Assembly: GCA_945872375.1 (NCBI GenBank)
Contig: CAMBYR010000131.1
Span: 1 to 6,408, forward strand
DNA: 6,408 nucleotides
Source of the DNA: an uncultured Blautia sp.
GTDB lineage: Bacteria > Bacillota > Clostridia > Lachnospirales > Lachnospiraceae
Direction of reading: 5' to 3'
Part shown: positions 5,016-6,408 of the stretch, piece after piece
Layout of the letters: each line of letters opens with the position of its first letter
How positions within the stretch are numbered: the first letter of the stretch is position 1
Notes under the pieces: generated by a model
Database searches by the model: none
Told to the model about the DNA's origin: nothing
Seen by the model: the letters and a program-made list of their open reading frames with translations, nothing else
Translations under genes and position numbers: made by a program

Positions 5016-5765
5016 ATGCAGAATGCGTTTTCGCGTATGGAATTGTTGCTGGGAAAGGAAAGCGTGGATAAGCTGGCATCAGCAAAAATTGCTGTATTTG
5101 GCCTTGGCGGAGTCGGCTCCTATGTGGTGGAGGCTCTTGCGCGCTGCGGCGTGGGAAGCCTGACACTGATCGATAATGACACGGTATCCGTGACAAATAT
5201 CAACAGACAGCTTTATGCCCTCCATTCTACGGTGGGAAAAAGCAAGGTTCAGATCGCGAAGGAACGAATCCGCGATATTGATGAAAATATTCTTGTGCAT
5301 ACTTACGAAACATTTTACAACGAAGATACTGCTGACATGATCGATTTTCATTCCTTTGATTATGTGGTGGACGCCATTGACACGGTAACGTCCAAGCTTC
5401 TGATCATTGAGAAGGCAAAGGAATGTGAGGTGCCTGTTCTTTCGTGTATGGGTACCGGAAATAAAATGTATCCGTCCCGTTTTGAAATCACGGATATTTT
5501 CAAGACCAGTGTATGTCCTCTTGCAAAGGTTATGAGAACAGAGCTCAGGAAACGGGGAATCCGTAAGGTAAAGGTCCTTTATTCAAAGGAGCGTCCGATG
5601 AAGCCGGCGGAAGGAGAGGAGACAAAAGGAAATACAGGACGGCCGGTGCCGGGCAGTCTTTCTTTTGTGCCAAGTGTGGCAGGTCTTCTGATTGCGGGCG
5701 AAGTGGTTCGGGATCTTCTGGGAATCAGCCAGAAAAAGGTATCCGGGAGTTTCGGACAGTGGTAA
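5016..5765 (+). CDS. tcdA: tRNA threonylcarbamoyladenosine dehydratase TcdA (ThiF/E1-like)
   Basis: TcdA uses ATP to cyclise t6A at position 37 of ANN-decoding tRNAs into the hydantoin ct6A. The 249-residue protein is a ThiF/E1-type adenylating enzyme: nucleotide-binding GLGGVGS (29-35) after a beta strand, acidic LIDND (51-55), TNINRQLYAL (60-69), Lys77, VVDAIDTVTSK (117-127) and the C-terminal PSVAGLLIAGEVVRDL (219-234). VGKSKVQ (73-79) and the single-domain length fit TcdA (Bacillus YrvM about 254, from memory) better than ThiF, MoeB or HesA. The frame is open back to an ATG at 4881, but that codon lies in the sigma-G promoter and upstream of the tcdA promoter. The ATG at 5016 follows AGGAGG (5003-5008) by 7 bases and gives the family N-terminus. 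A side role in cysteine desulfurase partnering is known only in enterobacteria. Confidence 0.9.
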   Translation: MQNAFSRMELLLGKESVDKLASAKIAVFGLGGVGSYVVEALARCGVGSLTLIDNDTVSVTNINRQLYALHSTVGKSKVQIAKERIRDIDENILVHTYETFYNEDTADMIDFHSFDYVVDAIDTVTSKLLIIEKAKECEVPVLSCMGTGNKMYPSRFEITDIFKTSVCPLAKVMRTELRKRGIRKVKVLYSKERPMKPAEGEETKGNTGRPVPGSLSFVPSVAGLLIAGEVVRDLLGISQKKVSGSFGQW

Positions 5766-5822
5766 CAGAAAATGATCCTGCAGGGCAGGAAGTGATATAT
5801 AGGAAAGACAGAGGTTTGAAGA

Positions 5823-6408
5823 TTGAGACAGGAAATCAGAGAGAGATTTTGTGAATTTCTGGGAGAAGAGCGTGTGCTTACAGGAGAACCCATGGACCGT
5901 CATACCACATTTCGTATCGGGGGTCCGGCGGATTATTTCCTCATCCCGGAAACACCGGAAGAAATAAAACAGATCTTAAATATCTGCCGGGATGAAAACA
6001 TCCCTTATTTTATCCTTGGAAACGGAAGCAATCTGCTGGTCAGTGATGCAGGATACCGCGGTGCGATCATCCAGGTGTTTCGGAACATGTCCGGCATCAC
6101 CACGGAAGGAACAAAAATCCGCGCATCAGCAGGAGCACTGCTTTCCGCTATCGCAGCAGAGGCCAGAAATGCCTCTCTTACAGGCTTTGAGTTTGCCGGG
6201 GGAATTCCGGGAACTCTGGGAGGTGCTGTAGTGATGAATGCCGGTGCCTACGGCGGAGAGATGAAAGATGTTCTGGAGGAAGTAACGGTTTTGGATGGAG
6301 ACGGAAATATACGGACACTGAAGGCAGAGGAGCTGGAGCTGGGATACAGAACCAGCGCCGTGAAAAAAAATGGCTATTTGGTGCTGGAGGCAGTGATTTC
6401 CCTGAAAG
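5823..6408 (+). CDS. murB: UDP-N-acetylenolpyruvoylglucosamine reductase MurB (3' truncated by window)
   Basis: MurB is a cytosolic FAD enzyme that reduces UDP-GlcNAc-enolpyruvate to UDP-MurNAc with NADPH in peptidoglycan precursor synthesis. The 195 visible codons cover the FAD-binding half and the start of the substrate domain: TTFRIGGPADYF (28-39), LGNGSNLLVSDAGYRG (65-80), AGALLSAIAAEA (103-114), FEFAGGIPGTLGGAV (122-136), MNAGAYGGEM (138-147) and LGYRTSAVK (173-181). The catalytic Ser region lies beyond the window. The start is TTG at 5823, 8 bases after GAGG (5811-5814), and an in-frame TGA at 5817-5819 rules out anything upstream. An ATG at 5892 (Met24) with AGGAG before it would remove the first helix and is less likely. 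The 57-base gap after tcdA has no terminator or clear promoter, so co-transcription with tcdA is plausible. Confidence 0.95.
   Translation, partial: MRQEIRERFCEFLGEERVLTGEPMDRHTTFRIGGPADYFLIPETPEEIKQILNICRDENIPYFILGNGSNLLVSDAGYRGAIIQVFRNMSGITTEGTKIRASAGALLSAIAAEARNASLTGFEFAGGIPGTLGGAVVMNAGAYGGEMKDVLEEVTVLDGDGNIRTLKAEELELGYRTSAVKKNGYLVLEAVISLK

Noticed and set aside
5791..5800. Promoter-like TGATATAT before murB
   Set aside because: The -10 match is weak and no -35 is found at suitable spacing. Co-transcription with tcdA is simpler.
1..6408. Mobile elements, CRISPR arrays, tRNA or rRNA genes, phage attachment sites
   Set aside because: I saw no repeated direct units, transposase motifs, cloverleaf-like segments or terminal inverted repeats. 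The window is compact coding sequence with no gene-free stretch over 300 bases; the longest gap, 4780-5015, is accounted for by two promoters and a leader.

Overview
The window comes from the chromosome of an endospore-forming Firmicute. A member of the Clostridia, most likely Lachnospiraceae, is my best guess: all three spoIIA genes and five spoVA genes (including spoVAA and spoVAB) are present, GC content looks moderate, and ribosome binding sites are strong AGGAGG types. The family assignment is inference from style and gene content, not from a database match.

Layout. Bases 1-45 are the acidic tail of an unidentified plus-strand gene, closed by a strong intrinsic terminator at 84-116. Then follows a tight plus-strand operon, spoIIAA-spoIIAB-sigF (150-1647). 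It encodes the partner-switching module (anti-anti-sigma, anti-sigma kinase, sigma factor) that fires sigma-F in the forespore. Convergent to it, on the minus strand, is a five-gene spoVA operon transcribed from 4779 down to 1702 in the order spoVAB-spoVAC-spoVAD-spoVAE-spoVAA. It encodes the inner-membrane apparatus that moves dipicolinic acid into the forespore and releases it at germination. Divergent from spoVAB on the plus strand are tcdA (5016-5765), a tRNA t6A dehydratase, and the 5' part of murB (5823 to the window end), a cell-wall precursor enzyme. These two are housekeeping genes.

Regulation visible in the DNA. A minus-strand sigma-G promoter (GTATA-N17-CATACTA, 4877-4905) fits the known forespore control of spoVA. 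A sigma-A-type promoter (TGTACA-N17-TATAAT, 4932-4960) drives tcdA in the opposite direction. A near-perfect sigma-A-type promoter (TTGACT-N17-TATAAT, 4309-4337) sits inside the spoVA operon, between spoVAC and spoVAB, and points antisense to spoVAB. A minus-strand terminator overlaps the spoVAA stop codon, and no plus-strand terminator is visible after sigF.

The genes are well-known families, and I see no mobile element, CRISPR array, RNA gene or new enzymatic system. The points worth a second look concern arrangement and control: the inverted spoVA operon with spoVAA last rather than first, the antisense promoter within it, and the likely sigma-A/sigma-G transcriptional interference.
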